64,000 bases of DNA from Erigeron canadensis (Eukaryota > Streptophyta > Magnoliopsida > Asterales > Asteraceae). Position numbers and translations under genes: made by a program. Location: assembly GCF_010389155.1 (NCBI RefSeq), contig NC_057765.1:5704001-5768000 (forward strand). The letters run 5' to 3'. The notes under the pieces were generated by a model. It did no database searches, had not been told where the DNA came from, and saw nothing but the letters and a program-made list of their open reading frames with translations. Below, one piece after another: positions 1-11,215 of this stretch (positions are counted from its first letter, which is position 1; each line of letters begins with the position of its first letter).

Positions 1-1033
1 TCTGCCACAATTTGTAATTAGAGAATTTCGCTACAACTTTATCCTTCCAGTTAATTCTAGCGCTTTGTGCATGTGCTTAATATGTTCTTCTTTCATTTTC
101 GAGTGAATGGGTTTGTCATTAACAAAATCAGGGACAACTTGTTTAATTGCGACCGACACACCCGGTCCATCAAATCCATGAACACCGCCGGCGTATTAAT
201 TAGCCTACAACACGAAATGGGGGGATATCAAAATGTCCTTACCTAGTATGGAACACCGTTCTTGTGATGTCGTCCTCATGTGCTCCGAATCGATGATAAC
301 TCAAGTGAAGATCAATATCGGAGAAATACTTGGCACCTTGGATTTGATCGAATGAGTCATCTATGTGGGAAAGTAGGCATCGGCCCTTTGCCATAAGCTC
401 ATTCAACTCCCAGTAATCTATACACACTCTAATCGACTCATCTTTCTTTTGTACCATAAAACATGAGTTTCCTACAGTGGTTAGTTACGACGAATAGGAC
501 CCCTTTTTCCTTGGAGTAAACTGGGTTGCGTTTTCAATTCCATCTTTTGGTCGCGACAACCTATAAAGAGCTCTAGTTACGGTTGCGGCGTTAGGGAAAT
601 CAAGAAATATTGAGGTCGAGTTGCCGAGATGGAAGAAATCCCGGTAAGTTATTCGGAAAGATATCGAGGAAGTCGCAATTAATTGTAACAGTCTTAAATC
701 GTAACCTAGGGACGGTAGCGCGAAAGGCTCGGAGTTAGATGATTCGGGTATTTCGTCTTGGGCCCTAACAATCTTATCGTTTAACGAGGATACTACTAAT
801 CAACTCTTTGTCGCAATTACTAATCACATTACTCACCGTCATACAATCCATTCTTGAAATTATGTCAAAGTTTCCAATGTCGAGAGGCATAAATGCCGAA
901 GAGAAGTTGATATCGTTTAAAGTTAACTACCATCATCAAGCAATTCAACTAAACCTATCTAGCATGTCACCAATCATTTAAAGATCAATATTCGAATCCA
1001 GGCATACGAAAAGGAATTTATAAATCAATAGAG
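1..1033 (-). pseudogene. Ty3-type retrotransposon protease and reverse transcriptase remnant
   Basis: This is the decayed pol region of the minus-strand Ty3-type element whose gag lies at 1034-1786. The clearest piece is 239-457, whose peptide carries the reverse-transcriptase signature block (VQKKDESIRVCIDYWELNE, then a FDQIQGAKYFSDIDL segment) close to the usual KKDGSxRxCIDYRxLN pattern. Left of it, the next RT block (AVFMDLMDRVC) is recognisable but broken by stops, and the FxDD catalytic box is not intact. Between 800 and 1033 a protease-like stretch (PLDIGNFDIISRMD) resembles the usual PLxxFDVIxGMDWL motif. There is no continuous frame, so the element is dead. The left end lies outside the window. 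RT identity is strong; the lineage within Ty3 is not assigned. Confidence 0.85.
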
Positions 1034-1786
1034 TCAAGTAAAAGAAGTCAGGCCATAACCGACCCTAGAATCGACTAACATCGCGTCGTGGTGGTCAGGA
1101 AGAAGGAATATACCTACCATCGCCTTTGGATCATCGTGGGCTTCATTTGCATCTCTTGCCAAGGCTTGTCCTCGTGGTTGCACTTGGCGGCTTTGTTGGT
1201 CGTGGTCTTGGATAGGGGTGGCAACTTGGAGTTGATTACGAGGGACCCATCTAGGACAGGCATTTTTATAGTGATCAGGGCTACCACACACAAAACAGTT
1301 ACCCCGAGAGTGATTTGCTTGAGGAGGAACGGCTTGGAGAGGAATTGAGTTCAAGAGAGTCGTCCTCAGTTTCCTACACTCCTTGGCAAAGTGCCTCTTC
1401 TTATTACAATTGAAGTATACCCCGCAAGGAGAGGTCGAAGCATGGTGTCGAGAGCACCTCCCGCACCTAGGAAAAGTACCCAAATATTTCTTTCTTGTCG
1501 GCTCAGATGCCATAGACGTCTTTCCCTTACTAGCATACTTAGAGTCAAAACTACCAACTTTCTTCATCCCACTAGGCTCCCCGACATACTTTCTTTTAGT
1601 TGACAGCTCACTTAACATACCTTCGTTATCCATACTTACTCTAACTTCACGTGCTTCGTTGTTTCCTTGAAGGCTCGACGTGACTTGGGCAACAATAGTA
1701 GGTATGGCATTTGCCACCGCTTGGGCGATCACGGTTGCCAAATCCGGCTCATCTCTATGGTTAGTCGTACTCCTTGGTCCCACCAT
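1034..1786 (-). pseudogene. Ty3-type gag C-terminal region with CCHC zinc knuckles
   Basis: A 250-codon open frame reads from an ATG at 1786. Near residues 163-177 it has a complete CCHC nucleic-acid-binding knuckle (CFVCGSPDHYKNAC, spacing C-x2-C-x4-H-x4-C). A second, half-degenerate knuckle lies earlier (CNKKRHFAKEC, with the first cysteine pair altered). The frame ends just after LVDSRVGYG, which sits where the aspartic-protease DSG active site should begin, and there the Gly is Arg. Gag packages element RNA in the cytoplasm. The upstream gag capsid half seen in the related element at 7073-7591 is not present in this frame, so the copy is internally deleted or too diverged. The overlapping + strand frames in this stretch are shadows. 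Confidence 0.85.
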
Positions 1787-2563
1787 TTTCTATAAGGTAA
1801 GCAACACGTTGACTCGATAGTTAGCCTCAAAGTGCTCACATGTTAGTCTCACAAGTAGTTAACGCTTCCATACCGGCATAATTTACCAAATTCTTATCAT
1901 TATGCTAAGGCAAGAGTACTAGTGTTCTAAGGGAATCATTTTTTTTTATCATGTCATCCTACCCAGTTTACAACAATTGTCTACCATTTTCTCATGCCAA
2001 TTTCATAATAGTTACCCATTACTAAAACCAATACTCAAATTCAATACAAACAAGCAAGTAACTAAACAAGTGATTTAAAGTATAATCCGAATTCAATATG
2101 CTCTCCAGTTATCGTCCGAGTATGTATACAGGGTGTACCAGCGGCTAACCCTCCAGCCATCCAACAACCATTAAGCATATCGGTATGCCATAACTTCATT
2201 TTGCCCTAAATCATCAATTAACACCAATCAAAAACAACAATTCATCTTAACCACAATCAAGCTCAAATCGATGTACACGTTAATCACATTGTGCTCATGA
2301 TACTTTCATCACATTGTACTTGTCACAACATAACACATTGTTCATCTAGTACGCATCACAAAACAACACGTTGTCCAATCTTACACCTGTTGTCACATAA
2401 ATGATCTCGTCTACGAACTCACAATGCATACTTTTCAGGGTTCATACAATTTCACGTTGTACACAAAATTCCTAACCATGCATGCTATATGAAGATTTTT
2501 AACTTAAGCCGTAGTCTAGGTCAAACTGCCTAATTCACTACGACCACGCATGGGCCACCATTT
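1787..2563 (-). mobile_element. Untranslated leader of the first Ty3-type element
   Basis: This non-coding stretch lies between the gag ATG (minus strand) and the LTR edge at 2564. The motif TTTGTATACAGGG with CGGCTAACCCTCCA (about 2113-2155) recurs in the leader of the second element (about 7878-7912), which shows common descent. The bases next to the LTR read TGGTGGCCCATGCG on the minus strand and do not match the initiator-Met primer site found in the second element. Confidence 0.6.
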
Positions 2564-4949
2564 TGTAACACCCCGGGCTAGAGCCCGAAATATCACTGAA
2601 TTTATATAGCACACGGTGGAATTATCGTAGAACATATACTACATGAAAATAAAGGATTCGGTGAATCCATGCCAACATTTAAGGTACAAGATACAAAGTA
2701 AACGAGAAGCCATGAATGAGAAATAAAACGGGTCATTACAACTAATTTCATAAGTACTAAACATGAACCCTAAGTGGACAACGGATCACGGATCCATGGG
2801 AGTCCCAGTCCAAGCTCTAGCAGAAACGACAAGTAGCCAATCAATACTCGAACTTCACATGAATACCTGAAAAGTGCACTAAACAAAGTCAACACTAGGT
2901 TGGTGAGTTCATAGTGATGGATAACATGAAGCCATCGTCAATAATCACAATACATATAAGGAAGATCAAGCATACCAATAGCCTTCACGTGCCACTCTAT
3001 CAACACATCAAGATTTCACAATATAAACAAGCGTGTAATGGTAAACACATATAATGCCAATGCCAAATAGGAATCATATGCATGTCAATGTCATAATGCG
3101 TATGCTATGCATGCCAATGTCGTGATGCATATGATATGTATGGCCATCTATGCAACGATACCCACATGTCATCATGACCAATGTGACATCTCAAAAATGC
3201 TTCGGCGTATATACGTCTATATACCCGATCAACACCGGTGCATACGTCTATACCCCCGGATAAACATTTGTCTCAACAGACAATCATCTCATCAAATGCA
3301 TGCTTACGTACCCCGGGTAGCGAACGGCCCCGCACACGATTCCCCGTAAGGGTGCGAACGTTCTCGCTCACGTTTCCCATACAAGTGGGGCTACGTACAT
3401 CTCAACAATAACCAAACCAATGCAATCCCAAATGCATTTCCCCGAACAGCCCCAAGCCTTGGTTTACCACAAAGACCAACAAACTAGGCAATATCCATTT
3501 CAAAACTTAAGTGTGTTGCCTCTATCACAATTCCATCAATAATCATCCATCAATCCAACCATCTAACCGAATTATACATACATACACTTAAGAGGGCTTG
3601 CTTTCAAAGAGTCCTTGATGTTTGTATACAGGGTCACCCGCAGCCTTCCCACCACATCTCAAACCTTTTGAAAGCATAGTCGACTTCCATGTATGTACAT
3701 CTATCCTAAATAACCACAATATTCCAAACACATGCATAATCCATCAATCAATCCACAATTCAATCAACATTTGATCACACAATATTTAATCAAAACGAGT
3801 GTAAATAAATCAAATAATACCATCAACCATCAATAAATCAATCAAACAATTAAACACATAAGGGTGCACTTTCTAGCCCGAATCTCAAGCGAGTAGGGAA
3901 CTACGGAACTCACCTTTGCTTCCAAGCTACGATTACGAGTTAATAAAGAGTTATAAATGCTCAACAACCGCTACGAGTCCGCAACCTAGCAATAAATATC
4001 ATATTATCATCAAAGTCAACTTTTATAATCCTAATCAAGTTGGTTTGGTAAGATTAAGGTCGAGTCACAACTCTTAGACGTCTAACCGTTTTCCCGGGTA
4101 AGAACAACACACATTCGACTCGACATTTTTAAAAATGGAGAAAGATTCATGAAAAATGAATGTTACTACAAGAAATTAGACTCTTATACGATTCCAACGA
4201 TAGGTCATATGACTCGATTGGACTTACGGATCAAAAGTTATAAGCGTTTGAAGTTGATGAAGAGTTTTCGGTTCAGCAGCTTTTCACTGCGCCGTAGTGG
4301 GGTCTGGCACCTCCCACTGCGTCGCAATCAGCCAAATCTGCTGCAGAAGCTTGGCCAAAAATGATCCAAAACATCCCAAAACCCCATTTTCAACCCAAGA
4401 TCGATCCAAAGGACCTTTCCAACTCATTTTTAAGCATAAATACACATACATAAACATAATTAGACCCAACCCACTTCACAAATCCAATCCAAACACTCGA
4501 TCTAAGCTTGATTTTCGGATTTAACTCCTTAAGAACCCTAGAACCCTAATTTTGCATTCCAACCTGATTTGTGACCCGAATTCGTTTGCAATCGACTAAA
4601 AACATGTAAATAAACATGAAATGATAACTATGGGATGATTTTAACGTACCAAAACCTTCACCTCGTGTTCAAACCCGACTTTGACCCGAATGGGTGTTTT
4701 CATCCATTTTGAAACCCAAACTCTTGATATGATGAAGATGAGATGATGATGAAACTTAATCTTGCATTAATCTAGCTTGAGATACACTAATTAATGAAGA
4801 GAATTTAGAGAGAGAGTGAGATTGTGTGTGTGTGTATGTTTTCTTGAGAGAAAGATAGAGAGAGAAAAAGATGGGGGGGAATGAAAAGGGGTGGTGGAGG
4901 TTGGAGGGGGATAAGGGGGATGGGGTTGGGTCACGGGTCTTGGGTCATG
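2564..4949 (-). mobile_element. Partial 5' LTR of the first Ty3-type element
   Basis: The LTR edge is TGTAACACCCCG, the same start as the LTR at 8361. Shared blocks follow in the same order: ACCTGAAAAGTG plus GTTGGTGAGTTC (about 2867-2913 against 8685-8728), ACTCACCTTTGC (about 3910 against 9190), TACCAAAACCTTC (about 4650 against 10457) and a terminal GGGTTGGGTCA block (4923 against 10711). The homology stops at about 4949, where the Tat-like remnant begins. The last ~250 bp of the LTR is therefore missing, and no target duplication can be read on this side. Confidence 0.75.
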
Positions 4950-5630
4950 TAGTGAACAGATTATGATTGAAGCCAACATCGGGGGGCTAATGATGAGGAA
5001 CGTCCAGATAGACGGTGGTAGTGAATGTGATATCTTCTATGAAAAATACTTCACCGAATTGCCGAAAAGCGTTAGGGAAAAATTGCGCAAAGTAGACAGG
5101 CCATTGATAGGATTCGCAGGAGAGCGGACATGGCCTATCGGAGAGCTCCGGACAGAAGTCACTATCGGAGAATACCTGAACTGGAAAACAGAAAAGATAG
5201 CGTTCCTAGTCGTCACAGCAAACTCTAGAAATAATGCAATCCTAGGGAGGGAAGCAATGCGGCGGTTATCGGAGAGCTCCGGACAGAAGTCACTATCGGA
5301 GAATACCTGAACTGGAAAACAGAAAAGATAGTGTTCCTAGTCGTCACAGCAAACTCTGGAAATAATGCAATCCTAGGGAGGGAAGCAATGCGGCGGTTCG
5401 GAATCGTGTCATCAACGATCCACTCGCAGATAAAATTTCAGAGTAAGGTAGGGATAACAACATTATCATCAAACCTACCGAAACGAAAGGTGCAAGGGAA
5501 CAGGCGGAGCCCTTTTGAGAGTGAAGGAAAAGAACACCTCCGCTACCCACCGGAAAGAAAATCTCCAGGAGCACCATCGCTTGAGCGAAAGGGACGCAAG
5601 CAGAGTAACAAAAATTTTTCCAGTCCCTGA
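4950..5630 (+). pseudogene. Tat/Ogre-like aspartic protease fragment
   Basis: From 4963 the frame encodes a retropepsin-like domain: IDGGSECDIFYEKYF (the active-site Asp is replaced, since the usual form is VDxGSSxxI), then GFAGERTWPIGE, then LVVTANSRNNAILGREAMRR, and after the frame break FGIVSSTIHSQIKF. This order matches the protease of the Tat branch of Ty3-type elements, which cleaves the Gag-Pol polyprotein. A 131-bp tandem duplication inside it shifts the frame, so the domain is split between two frames (4963-5310 and 5331-5630). The 5' LTR, gag and everything left of 4950 are missing. Reverse transcriptase and integrase should follow but are absent. The tail after about 5450 is not recognisable as protease. 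Confidence 0.75.
5136..5398 (+). repeat. 131-bp tandem duplication inside the Tat protease
   Basis: Units 5136-5266 and 5267-5397 begin with TATCGGAGAGCTCCGG (TATC shared) and run to GCAATGCGGCGGTT. By eye they differ at only two or so positions (GCGTTCC/GTGTTCC and CTAGAAA/CTGGAAA). The period is 131, not a multiple of 3, so the duplication itself breaks the protease frame. Confidence 0.93.
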
Positions 5631-6054
5631 CCTCAACACCACCAGCAACAAAAATTTCATAGTCACTGTTTTTTGAAACAGTAACCCAGTCACCGGAATC
5701 TGTCAATCTATAGAAAGAGTTAAACAAAGCAACAGATGGTCGAATGCGATTCGCAAAACAAAGCACTTGGAAAACAATAATTTTTGCACCACCAATCGGA
5801 TGAACAACAGATAAGTGACACTGATAGTAATCTATAACAGCAAGAAAAAACTCTGAAAAGGGGATCCTAAGGTTACCTTGACAAAAAGCCTTAGCATGTA
5901 CACCAACGAATCCTACTGGAGGATGGCATATGGATTGCCCCCTTTCTGGGTATCGAACCAAATTAGGGTTCTGAGAGAAGTATTGTTTCACAAAAGTCTG
6001 ATAGGCAGAGTGGCTCAAAGCATTGGTAATATCTCTTATCCCTCGTTTTGACAT
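5344..6054 (-). pseudogene. Antisense accessory ORF of the Tat element (PF04195-like, gypsy-type putative transposase domain)
   Basis: A 236-codon frame runs antisense to the Tat element. Its first ~150 residues show the pattern of the plant domain called putative gypsy-type transposase (PF04195): GFVGVHAKAFCQGNLRIPFS, then FFLAVIDYYQCHLS, then PSVALFNSFYRL with GDWVTVSKN, and a later DWKNFCY. Antisense extra ORFs between integrase and the 3' LTR are an established trait of Tat-lineage elements; their function is unknown. The C-terminal part (below about 5500) is read from the opposite strand of the protease fragment, so the ORF is a fusion made by deletion of RT, RNase H and integrase. The position just upstream of the polypurine tract and 3' LTR fits. 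The domain call rests on recalled family patterns, without a search. Confidence 0.7.
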
Positions 6055-6430
6055 GACGATTAAAAATAATAGAGAGAAGAGGCAAAAAGATAATATACTT
6101 GTTTAAGCGTCCGGTGAATCGCAAGAAAAAAGGAGGAAAGATGAAGAGTAAAGACACTGAAGAAAGTAAAAACCCTTATTTTGTGGTAATAAGTTGGTAT
6201 GGGCCATAATCACGGATAACTATCAAGTGATTAATTACCCCGAGAGACGTGCCAACAAGTTGCCACTGAGGGACAGAAAGTCATTATGGCTTAAACCAAC
6301 TATGATTGACAGATCAACGAAGCAACGGAGCAGCAAAGCACGTTCCTTTTGTCTTCGAAGGTATGATACTTATTTCGATATTTGATTAGTTAAGTCTAAT
6401 GCGATATTTTACAGATAAAACCTCCCATCA
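6055..6430 (+). mobile_element. 3' untranslated region of the Tat-like element
   Basis: This lies between the antisense ORF start and the polypurine tract. I see no conserved coding content. The 63-codon frame at 6194-6385 has no recognisable motif. Confidence 0.5.
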
Positions 6431-6442
6431 GACTGGGGGGCT
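6431..6442 (+). other. Polypurine tract of the Tat-like element
   Basis: GACTGGGGGGCT sits directly before the LTR start TGATGATATACCC. A G-rich tract abutting the 3' LTR is the plus-strand primer for reverse transcription and fixes the element orientation as +. Confidence 0.75.
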
Positions 6443-7039
6443 TGATGATATACCCAAACGGAGCTCTAGCTCCGTACCCGAAGCAGAAACAGAGAATGAA
6501 GTCATCTTTGTACAGGTAAAGCCATAACGGAGCTCTGCCTCCGCTTAACATAGTTACCCCGGAGCTCCGAGGAAATATATATAGAAAGATCGATAAAGAC
6601 CTTCTTCACAATTATCCTATTAAACATATATCGAAACTCTGATATACTCGGACACGGTTTGGTAACAAGATTACCACAAATCTCCTCAAGAAGGAAACAA
6701 GATATTCACAAAGGAGGAAGAGATTTACCCTAATTCTCTTACCCTCCTCTCCAAGAAATTGACCCTCTATATAAATAGAGGAGGAAGCCTCACGGCACAG
6801 GATATATTCATTCACAATACACGAAACCCTCACACAAGTTTATTCCACCTCTAAATAAACCCTAAAATCAAAACTCTAAGTCGAACAAATCGGCTTAGAC
6901 TAAAAACCATCCGGCGTAAAGCGGTCTTTCGACCCTATGACCGTAAGGGAATCGCCGGTCACCACCCATAACCCAACTCACACCTCCGGTTGAGCCATAG
7001 TGCGATTATTTGATCAAACAAAGGTTGTTAGCCACATCA
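6443..7039 (+). mobile_element. 3' LTR of the Tat-like element
   Basis: The 597-bp LTR starts TGATGATATACCC and ends GCCACATCA, giving the short terminal inversion TGATG/CATCA. It follows a polypurine tract and contains a strong TATA box (CTATATAAATAGAGG, about 6767-6781). No second copy lies to the left in the window, so only the 3' LTR survives. It is followed directly by the gag of another element, so insertion or later deletion into that element formed the junction at 7039/7040. Confidence 0.8.
6767..6781 (+). promoter_or_regulatory. TATA box of the Tat LTR
   Basis: CTATATAAATAGAGG lies in the middle of the LTR at a spacing typical of the U3/R boundary. This is the expected start of element transcription, read on the + strand. 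Confidence 0.55.
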
Positions 7040-7591
7040 ATCCCCAGTTCTTCAACCTCCTCATTCCACCATTCAAGAGCACCACTCTTCAACATACCGG
7101 TGGTAAGCACAACCACTTCGGACAATGATTGCTTCAATCGTCTCCAACCACTCTAGACAACCCGTAGCACCACTATCCCCATGAAACTCCGAAGCTTCAC
7201 ATTGCTTAAAGTCTTTAACCAAACATCCTTGTTGGTAAGCATCGTAACCTCTTGGTCGCACAAAACCTTCTCCATTTGCATTCACATCCTCTTCTTCATT
7301 TTCTTTTTCATTTTCATTCTTAGCATTCTCATCTTCAACTTCTGGCTTTTCTTGAGGACCTCTAGCATCCATGTCCGTTTGAATCCGGGACACTAGATCC
7401 AGCATGAGATCATTTAAGGCTTGAGTGATAACCTCGGTTGATACCCGAGGGTTTGCACCACCTCTGCCACCTCGGCCACCACGACCTCCCCGACCTCCTC
7501 TGCCACCACGTCCACCTACATTTGCTTCTTGTCCATCTTGATGTCGGGGATTTCTCACGACTCTCTTCAGTCTAACCATTGTCCTGAGCAC
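7040..7591 (-). pseudogene. Ty3-type gag N-terminal region
   Basis: The frame starts at an ATG at 7591 or, four codons in, at MVRLKRVVRN. It shows a Gly/Arg-rich run (repeated GGR units, residues ~27-46), a Glu/Asn-rich acidic segment (~82-105) and then the start of the retrotransposon gag capsid domain (VKDFKQCEASEFHGDSGATG, LEWLETIEAIIVRSGCA). The family normally continues with a long capsid helix bundle and a zinc knuckle; here the frame ends EEWCS and the gene is cut at 7040 by the Tat LTR. It belongs to the element whose primer site and LTR are at 8345-11000. RGG-like runs can bind RNA, but for this gag that is inference. Confidence 0.8.
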
Positions 7592-8344
7592 ACGTGTTAG
7601 ATTAGCAAGTTAGTTCTCACAATCCACGCACACGAGTTAGCCGAAAATAAGCTATCACAAAACAAGCATTTCATATCTAGGGTTTCCCTAGAACGTCTAA
7701 CATGCATATTTCTACGGGGATTTTATCATGATAGTAATCTAAGGCTTCATCGATCATACAATTCACAATCAACCATGCAATCACGAATCATTCAACATAA
7801 TATAAAAGGGGTCAAGTCATAACAAGGCGGGTAAAGCATAGTCCGAATCTTAACTTCAATATTCAACACATTAAAAATGTTTGTATACAGGGTATACCAG
7901 CGGCTAACCCTCCACCTAACCAATACTCATCAAACATACCGAGTTTCCTACTATACTTCATCCACAATGCGCAATCCACGAGACCATTAAATTTATATGA
8001 CATAGGATAACCATAAATTTGTTGATTAGGCGCCTCTAGGGTTACTGAATGTCATATTCCGCTAATGCCCTCATTTCACTTTGCTAGGGTTTAACAATAA
8101 AGACTATAAGAATATACATCAATGTTCATTCGGCAAGTCACTGTGTATCCCAACACTAACACATACGTTTATCAAGTCATCACATAACAATCAAGTTACG
8201 AGAAACCTACGAACTCCGTTTAAGCAAGTTTTATGCATCATACAATTCACGTTGCACACAAAATTTCTTATCATGCATGCTAATTATGAGATGTGGGTGC
8301 AATGGCTATAGGCTAGGTCAATCAACCTAATTCTCTACACCCAC
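7592..8344 (-). mobile_element. Leader of the second Ty3-type element
   Basis: This is non-coding sequence between gag and the primer-binding site. It shares the TTTGTATACAGGG...CGGCTAACCCTCCA block (7878-7912) with the leader of the first element. No intact gene is seen; the short + frame at 8081-8311 has no recognisable motif. Confidence 0.6.
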
Positions 8345-8357
8345 GGCTCTGATACCA
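8345..8357 (-). other. Primer-binding site (initiator Met tRNA) of the second Ty3-type element
   Basis: On the minus strand this reads TGGTATCAGAGCC, the standard complement of the plant initiator-Met tRNA 3' end. It lies 3 bp from the LTR edge TGTAACACC, which fixes the element orientation as minus. Confidence 0.9.
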
Positions 8358-8360
8358 TTC

Positions 8361-11000
8361 TGTAACACCCCGACAAGGCGGAATCACGAGGGTTACATAC
8401 TAAGCACAACACGACATGGAAATTAAGTAGAGACAACTCTAAATGCATTAAAAGGATTTGGAAATCCATACAATTCAATCAATTACAATCCCGAGATCAT
8501 ACAAAAATGCATAAGGAGCATGACCATCAAATGTTTACAAAAGGTAGCACAAAAGATGGCATATGATCCTAAAAATAACCCATAAGCGGGAACTATAAAT
8601 CACGGATCCATGATAAAGTCCAAGTCCAATCCTAGCATGTAAACAATCAATCATCATCCAACACGTCTTTGATTCACCTGTTCACCTGAAAAGTGTACTG
8701 AAACGGGTCAACATAAAGTTGGTGAGTTCGTAGGTTTAAATAAAAAAAATCAAGTGTCAGGATAACAACCGTTAACGATATACGAGGATTAGGATACCTA
8801 ATCACGTCCAAGGAACCCTAAAAGGGTTTCACGTTATCAAAAGTCAACACAAGTCAAAGTCAACGTCCAATAACCGTCCATATACATGCAATATCGTCCA
8901 CATTTAGGTTAAACAACCCATATCTACGGTAATGATCATACCGGGTATGGATTCGTCAATCCACCGTCCATGTCCACGTCCATATATATATATGAATAAC
9001 ATAACGTCTTATATAATATACAACAACGACCATCATCACACATATACGTCCATTAACACATACTACAAGTAAACAATTAGATAACTAACACCTCGTTCCA
9101 TATCATAACAAAGTATATCAACCGACAACGTTTAAACGACCAAGTACACTTTTCACCCCAAATAATGTAAACATAGGGGCTACGAAACTCACCTTTGCCT
9201 TGAACGTCGAATTACAATAATATTATAAGTATTCAACGAAATTTTAAACGTCCTGAATCCTTCGATGTTCACGACCTATCAACACGTTTATACAATGCCC
9301 ACATTAATATAAATACATTTGATATTTTTTATGTATAAATGTTATTAGATTAATGGTTTGGGGATATTTGATATTTTAATATTAATGTTGGGTAAATTTG
9401 ATATTTTTAAGATGAGATGGGTATATTTGATATTTACATGGTTTAATGAGGATAAATATGAAATTCACTCATATATATACATGAACGTTATATATATATA
9501 TATATACCATCTTCATAACTCAAAAACATTTACAGAACTCTAGTCGCCCCTCCTTCTAACACCAAACAACCAGTGGTCTAAAAGAAGTGTGGATCGAACC
9601 TAGTGGTGATGAACAAGGGCTGGAAACAAAACAGAAAAAGATGCAAACAAAAACACCGTAAGCTACGGTGGTTCCCGACGTATCGTACGGCGGCAGGATA
9701 TACAGGGGGCGTAAAAGACGGCGTTTAGAGACGTAAGGTATGGTAGGTGAAGTCAGAACAAGCGTAAGGTACGGTGGATTTCATCGTAGGTTACGGTGGC
9801 TCAGAAAACTCGATTTCGGCGTCTGGTGGGGTGTAAAGTGGGCGTAGACAGTGTGTTTGGGGCGTAACCCTCAAATGGGAGAAGGAGATAGGCGTAACCT
9901 ACACTAGGAAGGGCGTAGGGTACGGTGGTGCAGGGAAGAACAATTCTGGGCAGCCATGGTGAAGAACAATCTGGGTAAAAGGGGTGTTGACCAAAAAGTC
10001 AAACACGACCAAGAGCAAACCAAACTCTAATTCGACCTCTGAATTCGACTTGCAGGCTGCACAATCGATTCTTAAACCTTGTTAGACATTCATTAACGTA
10101 ACAAACATACCCCATCACAAAAGTTTCTGATTCAACATCGATTTAAATTGTAATTTCATAATTAATTGATTTTGACCTCCTTTTTATAAGTAAAAAATCC
10201 AAAGTTCGGTTTAAAGGTGTTTTAGTCTGAAATTTGTCCAATTATTGCTTCTATTAGACTAGAAAGAACTTTTCAAATATAACCCACCCCAAGATTTGGC
10301 TCGAAACATCAAAAATCCGAATTTTACCCATTTTGTAACCAAAAACCCTAATTTGACTAAAAACGGGTTCGAATTACATTTTTGACCCAAGATTACCTTG
10401 TTTTACTTAGTGACATGATAATAAACACGAAATAAGGATGTAGGAACAATTTGCTTACCAAAACCTTCCACCAAAGCTTCAAATCCGAAATTAAGCCATA
10501 AAATATGATTACTTGCACTTGAAGTAACAACTTTTTGATATGATGATAAAGATGATGATTTTTATGTAAATCTAACTTGAACAACACTTATTTGGTGCAA
10601 AAATTTAGTGAGAGTGAGAAAGAGGAGTCTTGCAATGAATGAGAGAGAGATAAGTGGATGAAAATGAATAGATGGTGGAAATGGAAGACTTGAATTGGGT
10701 GTTAGGATAGGGTTGGGTCAATTGGGTGGTTCATGGGTCATGGGTCGACCCAATTACCTTTCTAGTCAAATTAAACGTCAAGTTACGTCATATACCGACT
10801 TAATAACGTAATGTAATCCCGACTAGTATAATGCACGTCATAAAATCGTCAAATAACATTTAAATCATTTTACTATCCAAGAATAAATTAAATCCGCGCA
10901 CGTCACGTCAACGAGTCAATTTAAATAAAATTTCACTAAATCAGGAGTTTAAATTACAATTAGTCACGTTAATTACGAGTCAAAATTCACGAATGTTACA
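8361..11000 (-). mobile_element. Full 2.64-kb 5' LTR of the second Ty3-type element
   Basis: The LTR runs from TGTAACACCCCG to GAATGTTACA, with TGTAACA/TGTTACA ends. It is adjacent to an initiator-Met primer site. It shares ordered blocks with the partial LTR at 2564-4949. An LTR this long with an iMet primer suits the Tekay/Del type of chromovirus, but that is inference. It contains an AT microsatellite (about 9487-9506) and a GC-richer patch of degenerate GTAAGGTACGGTGG repeats (about 9655-9935). It abuts a Helitron fragment at 11001, so it inserted into that Helitron. Confidence 0.85.
9655..9935. repeat. Degenerate GCGTAAGGTACGGTGG minisatellite within the LTR
   Basis: At least seven variants of the unit are visible: CCGTAAGCTACGGTGG, GCGTAAGGTACGGTGG, TCGTAGGTTACGGTGG, GCGTAGGGTACGGTGG and partial forms such as ACGTAAGGTATGGTAGG. 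Spacing is irregular. The block stands out by GC content from the AT-rich LTR around it. Confidence 0.6.
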
Positions 11001-11215
11001 TCAATAAATTATAAAAATTGTATGGGTGTTCTTAAAATTTCACGCTCTTTCATTAGAGATGTCATTCGACATACTTTCGACGAATTTTTAAATCCGAGTA
11101 CGGAGCCCGTACGGCTAAGGCATTTGGTTATCAGACTCTATCACTTATCACCTCTTATGACCTATCACCCCCACCATCTCACCGCCGCATTACGCGGGTA
11201 CTATTGCTCGTACTT
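11001..11215 (+). mobile_element. Non-autonomous Helitron-like family A, truncated copy 1
   Basis: The sequence from ATAAATTATAAAAATTG through CGGAGCCCGTACGGCTAAG to the GC-rich end (CGCGGGTACTATTGCTCGTA) matches the 3' half of the copies at 30625, 33231, 57126 and 57539. The 5' half is replaced by the LTR ending at 11000. Confidence 0.75.

Noticed and set aside
1088..1670. Three + strand frames of 63-95 codons over the gag region
   Set aside because: They are antisense shadows of the CCHC-containing gag frame and have no motifs of their own.
7181..7396. 71-codon + frame opposite gag
   Set aside because: It is the antisense of an acidic/basic low-complexity gag segment.
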